In this document: piece after piece, positions 52,196 through 61,006 of the stretch
Layout: each line of letters starts with the position of its first letter
Numbering within the stretch: the first letter of the stretch is position 1
From: Thermaurantimonas sp046295455
Lineage (GTDB): Bacteria; Bacteroidota; Bacteroidia; Flavobacteriales; Schleiferiaceae
Assembly: GCA_046295455.1 (NCBI GenBank)
Contig: JBKBNI010000008.1
Location: forward strand, 1 to 64,000
DNA length: 64,000 nt
Reading direction: 5' to 3'
Program-made: the position numbers and the translations under genes
Notes under the pieces: generated by a model
Databases searched by the model: none
Told to the model about the DNA's origin: nothing
The model's input: only the letters and a program-made list of their open reading frames with translations

Positions 52196-53986
52196 ATGAA
52201 GAAGTATTTTGGAATTTTTCTCATGTTTTCAGGAGTTGGTCTCAATACTGCCTTGGCACAGCTCACAGTTAGTCAGGCAGCTCCATTGTACTCTCCTGTT
52301 CCTAATTTGATCCAGAATGTACTGATAGGCACCGGTGTGCAAGTGAGCAATATTGTGTCCGTAGGAAATCCCGGAATCGGTTTTTTCAATGGTATAAATT
52401 CTAATCTGGGTCTCGACAGTGGCGTAGTAATGGCCACCGGGGGAGTCAATCACGTAGTACCTAATGGCCCAGTAAATCCGGTGGGAAATGCCGGTGGTAG
52501 TGATCCTGACCTACAGGCGCTGCTTGTGTCCATGGGATTGCCCGCGTCTTCCATTAATAACCTGGTTCGCATCACATTCAACTTTGTACCTATGGGTGAC
52601 TCAATAAAATTCAGATATGTGTTTGCATCTCAGGAATATCCCGGATTTACATGTTCGTCATTTAATGATGTTTTCGGATTTTTTGTCAGTGGCCCTGGGA
52701 TTACCGGCCCTTTTTCCAATAATTCAAAAAATATTGCATTGATCCCCGGTACCAACATACCCGTGGCTATCAACACTGTCAACAGTGGCGTTCCCAGTGG
52801 TGGCAATCCTGCTCTTTGCCTTGCTGCCAATCCGAATTTTGTAGCGCATTCTATTTACTTTGTCAATAATACAGCTTCTCCCCAAACTGTGAACATGCCA
52901 GGATTTACAGTGCCTCTAACGGCCGAAACCAAAGTGAATTGTGCTCAGACATACACCATAAAAATGGCCATTTCAGATGTGACAGATGGGGCTTTGAATT
53001 CCGCAGTTTTCCTCGAAGGAGGAAGTTTTAAGGGAATTGAGCCGGAGCTTATTACTTCAAATCCCTTTCCAAATGCCCCAAATGACAGCACACTTATCGA
53101 AGGGTGTAATTATGGTTTAATGAACTTTGTAAGCCAGTTTCCGGCCTCGGACACTACGTTTATCTTTTACAATGTGGGCGGTACCGCAACAAACGGAACC
53201 GATTACGATACATTGGACGGTAAAATTCGGTTTGATCCCGGCAATACTGCAAAAGGCTTGATTATATATCCCTTTGCAGATTCAATTCATGAGGGTGTGG
53301 AAACGGTAATAATAACCACAGCTGATAGCGGATGCTTTACCGCCGGAGTTCAACGCACATTTTACATCATTGATAATGACCCCATATACGTAAGTAAACT
53401 GCCGGATACTCTCTTTTACTGTGATTTACCTTTCCAATATGTATTGAACGCGGCACCTGATAGTGGCGGAATACCACCATATTTTATTGATTGGACTTAC
53501 AGAGGTGTGACTTATCCAACCAATGATACCCTTTGGGAATCTGAAACCTGGGCTGAAAATGACTCTGTTGAGGTATTTATTTATGACAATTGTTTCGCCG
53601 GACATACATTTCGAAAGATGATTTATTTGGTTAAACCAGATACTTGTCCAGTAGATACAACAACCCCACCACCTCCTCCACCACCTCCCGGACCAGAAGA
53701 GATAACCATTCCAAACATCTTTACCCCCAATGGAGACGGTGTAAACGATTTCTTCATCGTTCTGAAACTGAATACACACCCCTCGGCGCAAATCCGAATT
53801 TTCAACAGATGGGGAGATATTGTATTTGAATCATCAAACTACCAGAATTGCGATGATGCCAATCCAGGCGCTTGCTGGAACGGACGGCGAAACAATACAG
53901 GCGACCCTGTCGCGGATGGAGTGTATTATTATGACTTGGTCGTCGGACAGGAGCGGTACAACGGTTCGATAACAATAATGAGGTAG
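52196..53986 (+). CDS. Adhesin-like protein: choice-of-anchor L domain, Calx-beta-like region, gliding-motility C-terminal domain
   Basis: 596 residues with signal peptide (FGIFLMFSGVGLNTALAQ). The choice-of-anchor L region closely parallels the preceding gene (GFFNGINSNLGLDSGVVMAT; YVFASQEYPGFTCSSFNDVFGFFVSGPG; NIALIPGTNIPVAINTVN). A Calx-beta-like part follows (FYNVGGTATNGTDYDTL, FADSIHEGVETVIITT), then a linker with eight prolines (TTPPPPPPPPGPEE) and the CHU_C sorting domain (IPNIFTPNGDGVNDFFIV, IRIFNRWGDIVFES, DGVYYYDLVVG). T9SS-exported. It arose by tandem duplication with the gene upstream; the middle parts differ. Confidence 0.85.
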   Translation: MKKYFGIFLMFSGVGLNTALAQLTVSQAAPLYSPVPNLIQNVLIGTGVQVSNIVSVGNPGIGFFNGINSNLGLDSGVVMATGGVNHVVPNGPVNPVGNAGGSDPDLQALLVSMGLPASSINNLVRITFNFVPMGDSIKFRYVFASQEYPGFTCSSFNDVFGFFVSGPGITGPFSNNSKNIALIPGTNIPVAINTVNSGVPSGGNPALCLAANPNFVAHSIYFVNNTASPQTVNMPGFTVPLTAETKVNCAQTYTIKMAISDVTDGALNSAVFLEGGSFKGIEPELITSNPFPNAPNDSTLIEGCNYGLMNFVSQFPASDTTFIFYNVGGTATNGTDYDTLDGKIRFDPGNTAKGLIIYPFADSIHEGVETVIITTADSGCFTAGVQRTFYIIDNDPIYVSKLPDTLFYCDLPFQYVLNAAPDSGGIPPYFIDWTYRGVTYPTNDTLWESETWAENDSVEVFIYDNCFAGHTFRKMIYLVKPDTCPVDTTTPPPPPPPPGPEEITIPNIFTPNGDGVNDFFIVLKLNTHPSAQIRIFNRWGDIVFESSNYQNCDDANPGACWNGRRNNTGDPVADGVYYYDLVVGQERYNGSITIMR

Positions 53987-54017
53987 TCGAATCTGCTACA
54001 CCTTTTATATAATAGCG

Positions 54018-54048
54018 ATAGCCGACAAATACTAAGTCGGCTATTTTT
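54018..54048 (+). terminator. Terminator after the adhesin-like pair, T-tract shared with a promoter
   Basis: ATAGCCGAC (54018-54026) and GTCGGCTAT (54036-54044) pair around a 9-base loop, followed by a T run to 54048. The T run is also the TATTTTTG element at 54042-54049. Confidence 0.75.
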
Positions 54049-54049
54049 G
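54042..54049 (+). promoter_or_regulatory. -7 element (TATTTTTG) for the Nudix gene
   Basis: A full TAnnTTTG match only 4 bp before the GTG at 54054, the sole usable start in this frame. If used, the mRNA would begin at or next to the start codon (leaderless). Confidence 0.45.
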
Positions 54050-54053
54050 CTTT

Positions 54054-54488
54054 GTGAGAAGACAGTTTTCAATCCGGGTTTATGCCATCATTGATTCAGA
54101 AGATTCAAATCACATTGTTGCATGCAGAGAGCAACTGAGCAATATCGAAATGATTAAATTTCCCGGTGGTGGATTGGAATGGGGCGAAGGGGTGGAAGAT
54201 TGTCTTCGTCGCGAACTTAAGGAGGAGTTAGGCCTCGTCTTCTTTGAAGCGCATCAATTGATGGTTTACGAAAAAGCTGTTATATCCATATTTAATCCGG
54301 ATGTTACGGTCATACCTGTGTACTACAAGGTAAATCCTTTGCAGTCATTGGAAATATCAAACAGGGAGATTATTCAACTACTTTCAATCCCAAAAAATGA
54401 AAACGGAGCTAGTATACTAACCTTTGAAAATGATCGGGAAGCATTTCGCTACTACCTGAAGCGGAGTGGACTCATCCCAATACTTTAG
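54054..54488 (+). CDS. Nudix hydrolase
   Basis: 144 residues from GTG at 54054; the frame has a stop at 54033 and no other start codon before the first strand (RVYAIIDSE), which is needed for the fold. The Nudix box is complete: GGGLEWGEGVEDCLRRE followed by LKEELGL (GX5EX7REXXEEXGX). It hydrolyses a nucleoside diphosphate linked to another group; substrate unknown. Convergent with gatC, ends overlapping 17 bp. Confidence 0.88.
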   Translation: MRRQFSIRVYAIIDSEDSNHIVACREQLSNIEMIKFPGGGLEWGEGVEDCLRRELKEELGLVFFEAHQLMVYEKAVISIFNPDVTVIPVYYKVNPLQSLEISNREIIQLLSIPKNENGASILTFENDREAFRYYLKRSGLIPIL

Positions 54489-54759
54489 GTACCTTGATAT
54501 AATCGGTGTCTTTCATAGAAGCGTTTTTTAGCGCATCATACTGACTGACAGTGAAATTGGCTTCGTCCTTTCTAAGTACATTAATGTCTTCATTGATGTA
54601 TTCGAGTGGTTCGACGCCGTCTAAAGGAAGTTCGTTAATCTTGTCCACGAAGGCCAAAATCTTATTCATATCTGATTCTACAGAGTTGATCTGCTCCTCG
54701 TCAATTTTTAATTTGGCAAGAGCAGCTATTTTATAAATTTCATCCTTTGTAATCTTCAT
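54472..54759 (-). CDS. gatC: Glutamyl-tRNA(Gln)/Asp-tRNA(Asn) amidotransferase subunit C
   Basis: 95 residues, normal GatC size: DEIYKIAALAKLKIDEEQ, NKILAFVDKINELPLDGVEPLEY, then VLRKDE and a C-terminal short segment ending YIKVPKVL. It stabilises the GatA-GatB complex that amidates misacylated tRNA. gatA and gatB are not in the window. Confidence 0.93.
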   Translation of the reverse strand: MKITKDEIYKIAALAKLKIDEEQINSVESDMNKILAFVDKINELPLDGVEPLEYINEDINVLRKDEANFTVSQYDALKNASMKDTDYIKVPKVLG

Positions 54760-54775
54760 AGCGTCAAAAAGAATT

Positions 54776-54783
54776 CAAAAGTA
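54776..54783 (-). promoter_or_regulatory. -7 element (TACTTTTG) for gatC
   Basis: Minus strand TACTTTTG, a full match 17 bp before the gatC ATG, directly after the rplI terminator. Confidence 0.55.
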
Positions 54784-54802
54784 GCTATGCATTTTTAAAA
54801 TT

Positions 54803-54831
54803 AAAAAGTCGTGACGAAGTCACGACTTTTT
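54803..54831 (-). terminator. Terminator after rplI
   Basis: AAAAAGTCGTGAC and GTCACGACTTTTT form a perfect 13-bp stem with a 3-base loop (54816-54818). It sits between rplI (stop at 54851) and gatC, so it closes the rpsF-rpsR-rplI unit. Confidence 0.88.
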
Positions 54832-54850
54832 GTGTTTTTGAGGTTTTATA

Positions 54851-55297
54851 TTACTGACCGACTACTTCAAAATTCAGATCAAACTGCACACTTCTGTGAA
54901 GGCGTACTTGTGCCGTGTACTTGCCGACGTTTTTAATCACTGAGCCGGGGATGTAAATGTATTTTTTGTCCACATGAAAACCCATACTGGCCAGGTGAGC
55001 AGATAAGTCAGCGTTTGAAACTGATCCAAAAAGCTTGTTACCTTTACCTACTTTTACTGGTAATTTAATTTCCACAGATTGAATGCTCTCGGCTAGCTTT
55101 TTGGCGTCTTCTATAATTTTTGCCTCTTTATGGGCTTTCTGGCGAAGATTTTCAGCTAGGATTTTTTTTGCGGATTCAGAGGCAATTACGGCCATGCCTT
55201 GAGGTATGAGATAGTTGCGGGCATATCCCGGTTTTACCTGCACGATGTCGTCTTTGAATCCCAGGTTTTCTACATCTTTTTTCAATATTACTTCCAT
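54851..55297 (-). CDS. rplI: Ribosomal protein bL9
   Basis: 148 residues, the normal L9 length. N-terminal domain MEVILKKDVENLGFKDDIVQVKPGYARNYLIPQG, the long linking helix (AKKILAENLRQKAHKEAK) and the C-terminal domain (GNKLFGSVSNADLSAHL, VGKYTAQVRLHRSV). Binds 23S rRNA. Last of the rpsF-rpsR-rplI operon, 8 bp after rpsR. Confidence 0.96.
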   Translation of the reverse strand: MEVILKKDVENLGFKDDIVQVKPGYARNYLIPQGMAVIASESAKKILAENLRQKAHKEAKIIEDAKKLAESIQSVEIKLPVKVGKGNKLFGSVSNADLSAHLASMGFHVDKKYIYIPGSVIKNVGKYTAQVRLHRSVQFDLNFEVVGQ

Positions 55298-55305
55298 GGC
55301 CTCTT

Positions 55306-55611
55306 TTATTTAAGGTTATCCGCAACAAATGGTAACAAAGCTAGATGACGAGCTCTTTTCACTGCCTGAGCCAGCTTGCGCTGATATTTCAGAGAGTTGC
55401 CGGTGATACGACGAGGAAGAATTTTTCCTTGTTCGTTGATAAAGCGAAGAAGGAAATCAGGGTCTTTGTAATCAATAAATTTTATACCGTATTTTTTAAA
55501 TCGGCAAAATTTTTTCTTTTTTGTATTATCAATGGCAATGGGTTGCAAGTACCGGATTTCTCCCTTTGATCCTCCGGCTGCCGATGCTTCTAATTCGTTG
55601 GTAATGTCCAT
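55306..55611 (-). CDS. rpsR: Ribosomal protein bS18
   Basis: 101 residues; the conserved S18 core is KKKFCRFKKYGIKFIDYKDPDFLLRFINEQGKILPRRITGNSLKYQRKLAQAVKRARHLALLPF. The N-terminal ~25 residues (TNELEASAAGGSKGEIRYL) are longer than in E. coli, as often in Bacteroidota. 3 bp after rpsF. Confidence 0.95.
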   Translation of the reverse strand: MDITNELEASAAGGSKGEIRYLQPIAIDNTKKKKFCRFKKYGIKFIDYKDPDFLLRFINEQGKILPRRITGNSLKYQRKLAQAVKRARHLALLPFVADNLK

Positions 55612-55614
55612 TTT

Positions 55615-55953
55615 TTAAGTGTTTTGAAGTTTTTGTCTTCTTTTGCGGGCATATTCGATGTGATCCTTGTCCATGCGAACGGTCAGGTAGCGCATGACCC
55701 TTTCGTCGCGTTTCAGTTCAATCTCAAGGGTGTCTATCAGTTCTCCAGGAGCTTTATATTCCAGTAAGTGATAGAATCCGCTGCGTTTCTTCTGTATGGG
55801 GTAAGCGAGCTTTCTTAATCCCCAGTGTTCTACGTGGGTCACCTCACCGCCTTTTGCCTCAATGATGCCCTTAAATTTTTCGACTGTTTCCCTTGTCTGC
55901 TCTTCTGACAAGACGGGATTTAGAATGAAAACAGTCTCGTACTGTGGTACCAT
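55615..55953 (-). CDS. rpsF: Ribosomal protein bS6
   Basis: 112 residues. Features are YETVFILNPVLSEEQ, EHWGLRKLAYPIQKKRSGFYHLLEYK, and ELKRDERVMRYLTVRMDKD. S6 binds S18 in the small subunit. It starts the operon; a -7 element lies about 57 bp before its ATG. S6-S18 autoregulation is known in other bacteria, but I saw no clear binding site in the 5' part. Confidence 0.95.
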   Translation of the reverse strand: MVPQYETVFILNPVLSEEQTRETVEKFKGIIEAKGGEVTHVEHWGLRKLAYPIQKKRSGFYHLLEYKAPGELIDTLEIELKRDERVMRYLTVRMDKDHIEYARKRRQKLQNT

Positions 55954-56009
55954 AACGTGTTGATTTGACTAATTTTAATTAATTTGTATGCTATTTTGAT
56001 TCAGGGTCG

Positions 56010-56017
56010 CAAAATTA
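56010..56017 (-). promoter_or_regulatory. -7 element (TAATTTTG) for rpsF operon
   Basis: Minus strand TAATTTTG, full TAnnTTTG match; it would leave a 5' leader of about 50 nt before rpsF. Confidence 0.5.
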
Positions 56018-56087
56018 GATTAAAGTTTGATATTTTAAAACATATAATATTAATGGCCTTATAAATATTGACACGCAGGCACCCAAA

Positions 56088-57689
56088 CTATTCGACCTTA
56101 TCTGTAAAAGTAATTCGGGTATTTTTCGGGTAAGTTACCTCGAAGGCAAATCTGATTGTCTGTGTCTGGCCGGAAGCGACTGTTAGATTCCACATCAGGA
56201 TCCCGTTGTGATCAGGTTTCGCTTCAGCAGTCGCGCCTTTAAATTTTACGTCAATTTGATTGTCTGTACTTACAGGTATCCGATCAACTAGTGTGAGGTC
56301 AACAGATGCAGAGCGTACGCTGGTTATCTGAATGGTGTATTCATAAAGATCTTTACGGCTACCTCCTAGAAGCGATTGAGAACTGAAAGGATTATCTCTC
56401 TTTCTCGCGACCAATATGTCATTGATAAATCCTAGGTGGAATGCTGCACTGTCGCCATCATAGATGGATGGTATCGTGCTGATTCCTACAGGTCGTCCGT
56501 TTAACCGGACAAGGGAGGGAGTTGGACTTACAGATTCTAGACTCTGACGGATTACACCTAGTAGTTGCGCCTTATTGGACATGTATGGGGCTAAAATGTA
56601 TCGGATTTGTATCGGAAGTGTATCTGTGTATAGTTCGGCTCTGAGCGGTTTGTCATGCGTAAGGGTGTATTTGCCGGAAAGAATAAAGATTCTGGCATCA
56701 GCGGATTGGCCCCGCTCTACAAAAAACTCTTCTCTGCCATCAGCCATATCACTTTCGGATGCCAGGATATGAGTTCCTGCTCTGCTTGGCTGACCTTGTA
56801 TAATTTGTACTTTGTTTCTATATGTCGGGATCGACTGAAACATCACTCGTAAAGGTTTGATTTCCAATGGTCTTGTTGAAAATTCAAAATCTTTATCAAT
56901 GAGGGTAAGTCGCATATTTGTCCATACTTCACGAAAATCTGTCTTTACATAAGCTATGTTTCGGAGGTAAACGACCGAAGCAGTCTCTTCAAAATCGGCT
57001 TCCTGCTCCCGATTCCAATAAACGTTGGTGGTCGTGTAGCTCAGGCGGAGTTCATAGCGGAGGTCAGAGGGAACTTCGACAAGAACTGTCATTTTACGTA
57101 TGTACATACGTAGGTAGTGGATTCGCTGGTTTAGCAGATTTTGGAGGCTGTCATGTTTTTGCTGAAGTTCTTCAAGTTGAAATTTAATTTTTGATTTGCT
57201 GTCTTTTACATCTATTATCTGCTTGTGAATAAATGCAATAGATTCTCGTAGCAGGTTGAGATTTAAAGTTGATGAACTGGTGATGCGAGCATTTTCCATC
57301 AGAATTTTTTCATGACTTTCCAGTTTTTCAAGTTCCAATTTTTTAATTTGAATGGTTCGGAATATGGATTTGGTTTGTTGCTGATAAAATTGGCAACTGT
57401 CGTCCTCATGGCACTCTATGGATTTTGGTTCGTCGATGCGAAGCACGCTTCCTTTGGGAGAGATTTCAGCCATGATGGTTTGCTGAAGAAAGTTGTGTCC
57501 ATACAGTAATACTGTGACCGAGTGGACGCCCTTTCGAAGTAAAACTTCAGACTGCGTAAAGATTCGGGCATAACCGTTTCTGTAGATTTCTGCCTCTGAT
57601 ACGGCAGATTGTGCAAGGATTTGAGAAAAAAACTTGACTGGAGACAAGATTGACAATCCTATAAAAAAGATTATTATGTTGGCTTTCAT
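56088..57689 (-). CDS. DUF4139 domain protein (mucoidy inhibitor MuiA-like)
   Basis: 533 residues from the ATG at 57689, with signal peptide (ANIIIFFIGLSILSPVKFFSQ). An N-terminal DUF4140-like part (SAVSEAEIYRNGYARIFTQ) is followed by a coiled-coil (about 100-210, IQIKKLELEKLESHEKIL, KIKFQLEELQQKHDSLQNLL) and the DUF4139 part (LRYELRLSYTTTNVYWNRE, ..., YEYTIQITSVRSASVDLTLVDRIPVS, TIRFAFEVTYPKNTRI). Periplasmic or outer envelope, function unknown. Divergent from ggt with 92 bp between starts. Confidence 0.85.
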   Translation of the reverse strand: MKANIIIFFIGLSILSPVKFFSQILAQSAVSEAEIYRNGYARIFTQSEVLLRKGVHSVTVLLYGHNFLQQTIMAEISPKGSVLRIDEPKSIECHEDDSCQFYQQQTKSIFRTIQIKKLELEKLESHEKILMENARITSSSTLNLNLLRESIAFIHKQIIDVKDSKSKIKFQLEELQQKHDSLQNLLNQRIHYLRMYIRKMTVLVEVPSDLRYELRLSYTTTNVYWNREQEADFEETASVVYLRNIAYVKTDFREVWTNMRLTLIDKDFEFSTRPLEIKPLRVMFQSIPTYRNKVQIIQGQPSRAGTHILASESDMADGREEFFVERGQSADARIFILSGKYTLTHDKPLRAELYTDTLPIQIRYILAPYMSNKAQLLGVIRQSLESVSPTPSLVRLNGRPVGISTIPSIYDGDSAAFHLGFINDILVARKRDNPFSSQSLLGGSRKDLYEYTIQITSVRSASVDLTLVDRIPVSTDNQIDVKFKGATAEAKPDHNGILMWNLTVASGQTQTIRFAFEVTYPKNTRITFTDKVE

Positions 57690-57781
57690 TTTTGCAAGTT
57701 TGTTCAAATAAAGCACCGTTAGACCAAAGTGAAACGGATAAATACACAATTAAATTATTGTTGCAAAGTTTTATTGATCAT

Positions 57782-59446
57782 ATGAGAGGGATTCTGGTTT
57801 TAATGTTTTTCAGTCTGTTCAATACTGCTGGAGGCCAATCAACACACGGCGTGTGTGCTGTATCTGCTGCACATCCTTTGGCAGTGGAGGCCGGCGTGGA
57901 AATCTTCAGAAAAGGGGGTAATGCTGTGGATGCTGCAGTAGCTGTACATTTTGCATTGGCATCTGTTTACCAGGTAGCGGGAAACATTGCGGGCGGAGGT
58001 TTTGCGCTTATTTATTCCGGATCTGGCGAGTTTATGGCATTGGATTTCAGAGAGACATCTCCTGAAAGGGCGACGGAGAGAATGTATCTTGACGCCTCAG
58101 GTGCTCCGATTAAATCGGCAAGCCTCGAAGGTGCTCTATCCGTAGCGATACCCGGTAGTGTGGCGGGTATGAAGGCCTTACACGACTCTCTTGGCAAGCT
58201 CAGTTGGCATGATTGTATCCTGCCTGCAGTGAAGCTTGCAGAGAGCCATCGGCTTACTGCCTACATGGCTGATCAATGGAATAAATATAAATCAGACATT
58301 AAACGAATTAATGGATACCTACCTGAATTTCTTACCGAAGATACACCCTTGAACGATGGTGACCTGATGGTTCAAGGTGAATTAGCCCATTTGCTGTCTC
58401 GTATTGCTCAATTTGGTCCTGATTCTTTTTATAGAGGCAGTTTTGCAGAGGAGATGGTTTTCTTTTTACAATCCAAAGGAGGAATTCACATGGAAAGAGA
58501 TTTTCAGAATTACACGCCTGTTTGGCGGAAGCCGCATAAGACGACCTACCATGAATATACGATCTATACTATGCCCCTTCCGTCTGCCGGAGGTATTGGA
58601 CTACATCAGTTTTGTATGCAAGCTGAGCTGCTGAATTTTAAAAAAGTAAAACCGTACTCAGCTGAATATGCGCATTACTTCGCCGAAATGGCTAAAGGCA
58701 TATATGCTGATCGAAACAAGTATCTCGGAGACCCTGAAGCGGTCAATGCAGATTCAATCGATTACATTCAGTCGTTGGAATACCTCATTGATAGGGTGCA
58801 GCACATCAGCCCCAGAAGGCGAACTCCGGCACACTCTTATGGAAGTGCAGCGTCTGGTCGGATCGAAAGTTTTCAGACCACGCACTATTGTACGGCTGAT
58901 TCATCCGGTATGTTGGTTAGTGTGACCACTACGCTCAACAGTTATTTTGGAAGTAAATTGTATTTCAGAGGGATGTTTTTCAATAATGAGATGGACGACT
59001 TCTCTACAGCTCCCGGACATAGCAACCAGTTTGGGCTGCCGTATTCAGAGGCAAACAAAGTAAGGCCCTCTCACCGTATGCTGAGCAGCATGTCTCCGAC
59101 CATACTCGTAAAAGACGGAAAACCACTTGCAGCATTAGGAACTCCGGGAGGCAGTACCATCATTACAAATCTTTTTCAGGTCATAGACCTTTATACCAGG
59201 GGCTGGCCACTTCAGGATGCTATCAATCAAAAAAAACTTCATGCACAGTGGTATCCGGATGAGCTCGTCGTAGAGAGGGGTTCCATATCAGAGAGAAACC
59301 TTGGAAAGCTGCGAAAAATGGGCTATAAAATCAGAATGATCGATCAGATTGGAATTTTTAATGCCATTCAAATTCAAGCGGATGGAAAAATGACACCGAT
59401 GGCAGATCCTTTGAGAAGGAGCAATTCTGCCGTCGGAGGATTTTAA
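57782..59446 (+). CDS. ggt: Gamma-glutamyltransferase
   Basis: 554 residues from the ATG at 57782 with signal peptide (GILVLMFFSLFNTAGGQS). GGT landmarks are AAHPLAVEAGVEIFRKGGNAVDAAVAVHFALA, ALDFRETSPERA, and the self-cleavage/nucleophile threonine 366 in QTTHYCTADS, then GMLVSVTTTLNSYFGSK and LAALGTPGGSTIITNLFQV. It matures by autocleavage into two subunits and breaks down glutathione or other gamma-glutamyl compounds in the periplasm. A start at 57692 would add 30 unsupported residues. Confidence 0.94.
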   Translation: MRGILVLMFFSLFNTAGGQSTHGVCAVSAAHPLAVEAGVEIFRKGGNAVDAAVAVHFALASVYQVAGNIAGGGFALIYSGSGEFMALDFRETSPERATERMYLDASGAPIKSASLEGALSVAIPGSVAGMKALHDSLGKLSWHDCILPAVKLAESHRLTAYMADQWNKYKSDIKRINGYLPEFLTEDTPLNDGDLMVQGELAHLLSRIAQFGPDSFYRGSFAEEMVFFLQSKGGIHMERDFQNYTPVWRKPHKTTYHEYTIYTMPLPSAGGIGLHQFCMQAELLNFKKVKPYSAEYAHYFAEMAKGIYADRNKYLGDPEAVNADSIDYIQSLEYLIDRVQHISPRRRTPAHSYGSAASGRIESFQTTHYCTADSSGMLVSVTTTLNSYFGSKLYFRGMFFNNEMDDFSTAPGHSNQFGLPYSEANKVRPSHRMLSSMSPTILVKDGKPLAALGTPGGSTIITNLFQVIDLYTRGWPLQDAINQKKLHAQWYPDELVVERGSISERNLGKLRKMGYKIRMIDQIGIFNAIQIQADGKMTPMADPLRRSNSAVGGF

Positions 59447-59484
59447 TAAAAGTGAATATTAAATAGTATCAGCCTCTTCGAGAC

Positions 59485-59823
59485 CTATGAGATTTTAGAA
59501 AATTTTCTTTCTAATATAGGCAAATAAAGGGTGCATTTCTCAAGATTTTCTGCCTCAAAGAAGTCACCTTCAATGGCAGCTCTGTGACGCATTGATTGTA
59601 TAAGTTGCCTGACGTGGGAGAAGAAGTTTTCGATGACTTCCTGCCGCATATCCGAATCATCTATGAGGAGTAGTTTTTCTTTCAGGTAGTTTTCTAAGGG
59701 TGTCAGGTTTCCCATACTTAGCTGCTGAATGTGCAATGCTAAAGATGAGTTTAATTGAGCGGCCTGAACGGCAATGCTCTTGTTGAGAAAATTTACTGAC
59801 CGGCGACTAACTATCGTTTTCAT
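59485..59823 (-). CDS. Small hypothetical helical protein
   Basis: 112 residues, mostly helical (LNKSIAVQAAQLNSSLALHIQQ, MRQEVIENFFSHVRQLIQSMRHRAAI), with no signal peptide and no recognised family. Its base composition matches neighbours and it stands alone between ggt and the nuclease gene. The 175 bp upstream hold nothing I can name. Confidence 0.55.
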   Translation of the reverse strand: MKTIVSRRSVNFLNKSIAVQAAQLNSSLALHIQQLSMGNLTPLENYLKEKLLLIDDSDMRQEVIENFFSHVRQLIQSMRHRAAIEGDFFEAENLEKCTLYLPILERKFSKIS

Positions 59824-59998
59824 GGTGTGTGAGTTGATGATTGGTTGACTTCGTTTTCAAATACAAAGAAAGGGCATAAAATTTTTTCTAATAGCGAAAT
59901 TTCACAATTTTGGAATATTTTTTATTTAAGTATGATATTTAGTTTCAGATAGGAAATTTGAAGGGTAAATACCAGAGTACTCCTGTGTTCCTTGCCCG

Positions 59999-60769
59999 CT
60001 ACCCTAGCAGGTGATTGAGTAAGGTGGCCAGCCGGACACCAGCCTGAAAGAGGCGTAACTCATACAAGTCTCTCATCCTGTATTGATATGCAAATCCTAT
60101 TGGCATATCGCGGTCAAAGTCATACACCTGCTCTCTGGCTTGCATCGATTCCACAGCCCACTCCACAGGGTCGGTAGACATCCATTGTCGGGCGTTAGAT
60201 CCATATTTTCTTACGATGGCATCGGTGTATTCGGTATATGAAAGCTTGTAGGAGTCAATCATATCGCTGTCCCATACGCGATGAAGATTAGATCTGGCAC
60301 TAAACCACATCACCCTAACCGTATTTCCGCCTTGATCGTCACCTCTGCCCACGTGCAAAGGCTGGTGGATATCACCTACCAGGTGCACAAGCATCAGCAG
60401 CGCATCTCTCCTTGCAGAGTCAGACTGTTCCTTGTTTTTTAAGACATTTCCAAGACGCAGAATCGCTTCAATGATGTCGCCATTGGGATTTTTTTGTGTT
60501 TGTTCGTATGTCATACCGTCCGGTATTGTGACCCAATGCCAGTCGTGTGTGTGGTTATACAAAGAATCGCTTCTGATTTCGTCCATCCATGTGCTGACAA
60601 TGGACAGGGATTGGTAACCTATAATTTTTTGAATATTTTTCCTGGCTTTCCGGGTGAGATATCTTTCAGCAATTTCTCCCGTAATCCGGTGGCCTGTTTG
60701 TCCCCAGCCAAAAGCCATATGTGTGGCCAGAGAGGCAATCAATAAAGTTGTAAGAAAATTTCTTTTCAA
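59999..60769 (-). CDS. S1/P1 nuclease family protein
   Basis: 256 residues with signal peptide (FLTTLLIASLATHMAFG) cut before Trp, which then acts as the N-terminal zinc ligand: WGQTGHRITGEIAERYL. Further zinc ligands lie in STWMDEIR, HDWHWV, LVHLVGDIHQPLHVGRGDDQGGN and NLHRVWDSDMI. S1/P1 enzymes cleave single-stranded DNA and RNA and remove 3' phosphates; here it is exported, so it probably scavenges nucleic acids outside the cytoplasm. No T9SS sorting domain. Confidence 0.93.
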   Translation of the reverse strand: MKRNFLTTLLIASLATHMAFGWGQTGHRITGEIAERYLTRKARKNIQKIIGYQSLSIVSTWMDEIRSDSLYNHTHDWHWVTIPDGMTYEQTQKNPNGDIIEAILRLGNVLKNKEQSDSARRDALLMLVHLVGDIHQPLHVGRGDDQGGNTVRVMWFSARSNLHRVWDSDMIDSYKLSYTEYTDAIVRKYGSNARQWMSTDPVEWAVESMQAREQVYDFDRDMPIGFAYQYRMRDLYELRLFQAGVRLATLLNHLLG

Positions 60770-60796
60770 ATTCTGTATACCCCTTTATGATATATG

Positions 60797-60804
60797 CAAA
60801 AGTA
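60797..60804 (-). promoter_or_regulatory. -7 element (TACTTTTG) for the S1/P1 nuclease gene
   Basis: Minus strand TACTTTTG, full TAnnTTTG match 28 bp before the ATG. Confidence 0.6.
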
Positions 60805-61006
60805 GACTTCAATCAAATATTCTTTGTTTCCTGAAGATTAACCTTGATGTGTGGTTTTTTTTCTGTTTGAAAACCAAATGGCCGGTTCATCAGCAGATCA
60901 TTAAGTAAGTCATTTATTCACATGCTTTCTGAAATCAAAATTTCACGAGTGACAGATAGGCCTTTTATGTCATGGGAGGATAGGAGGCTGTTAAGTCTTA
61001 AAATAT

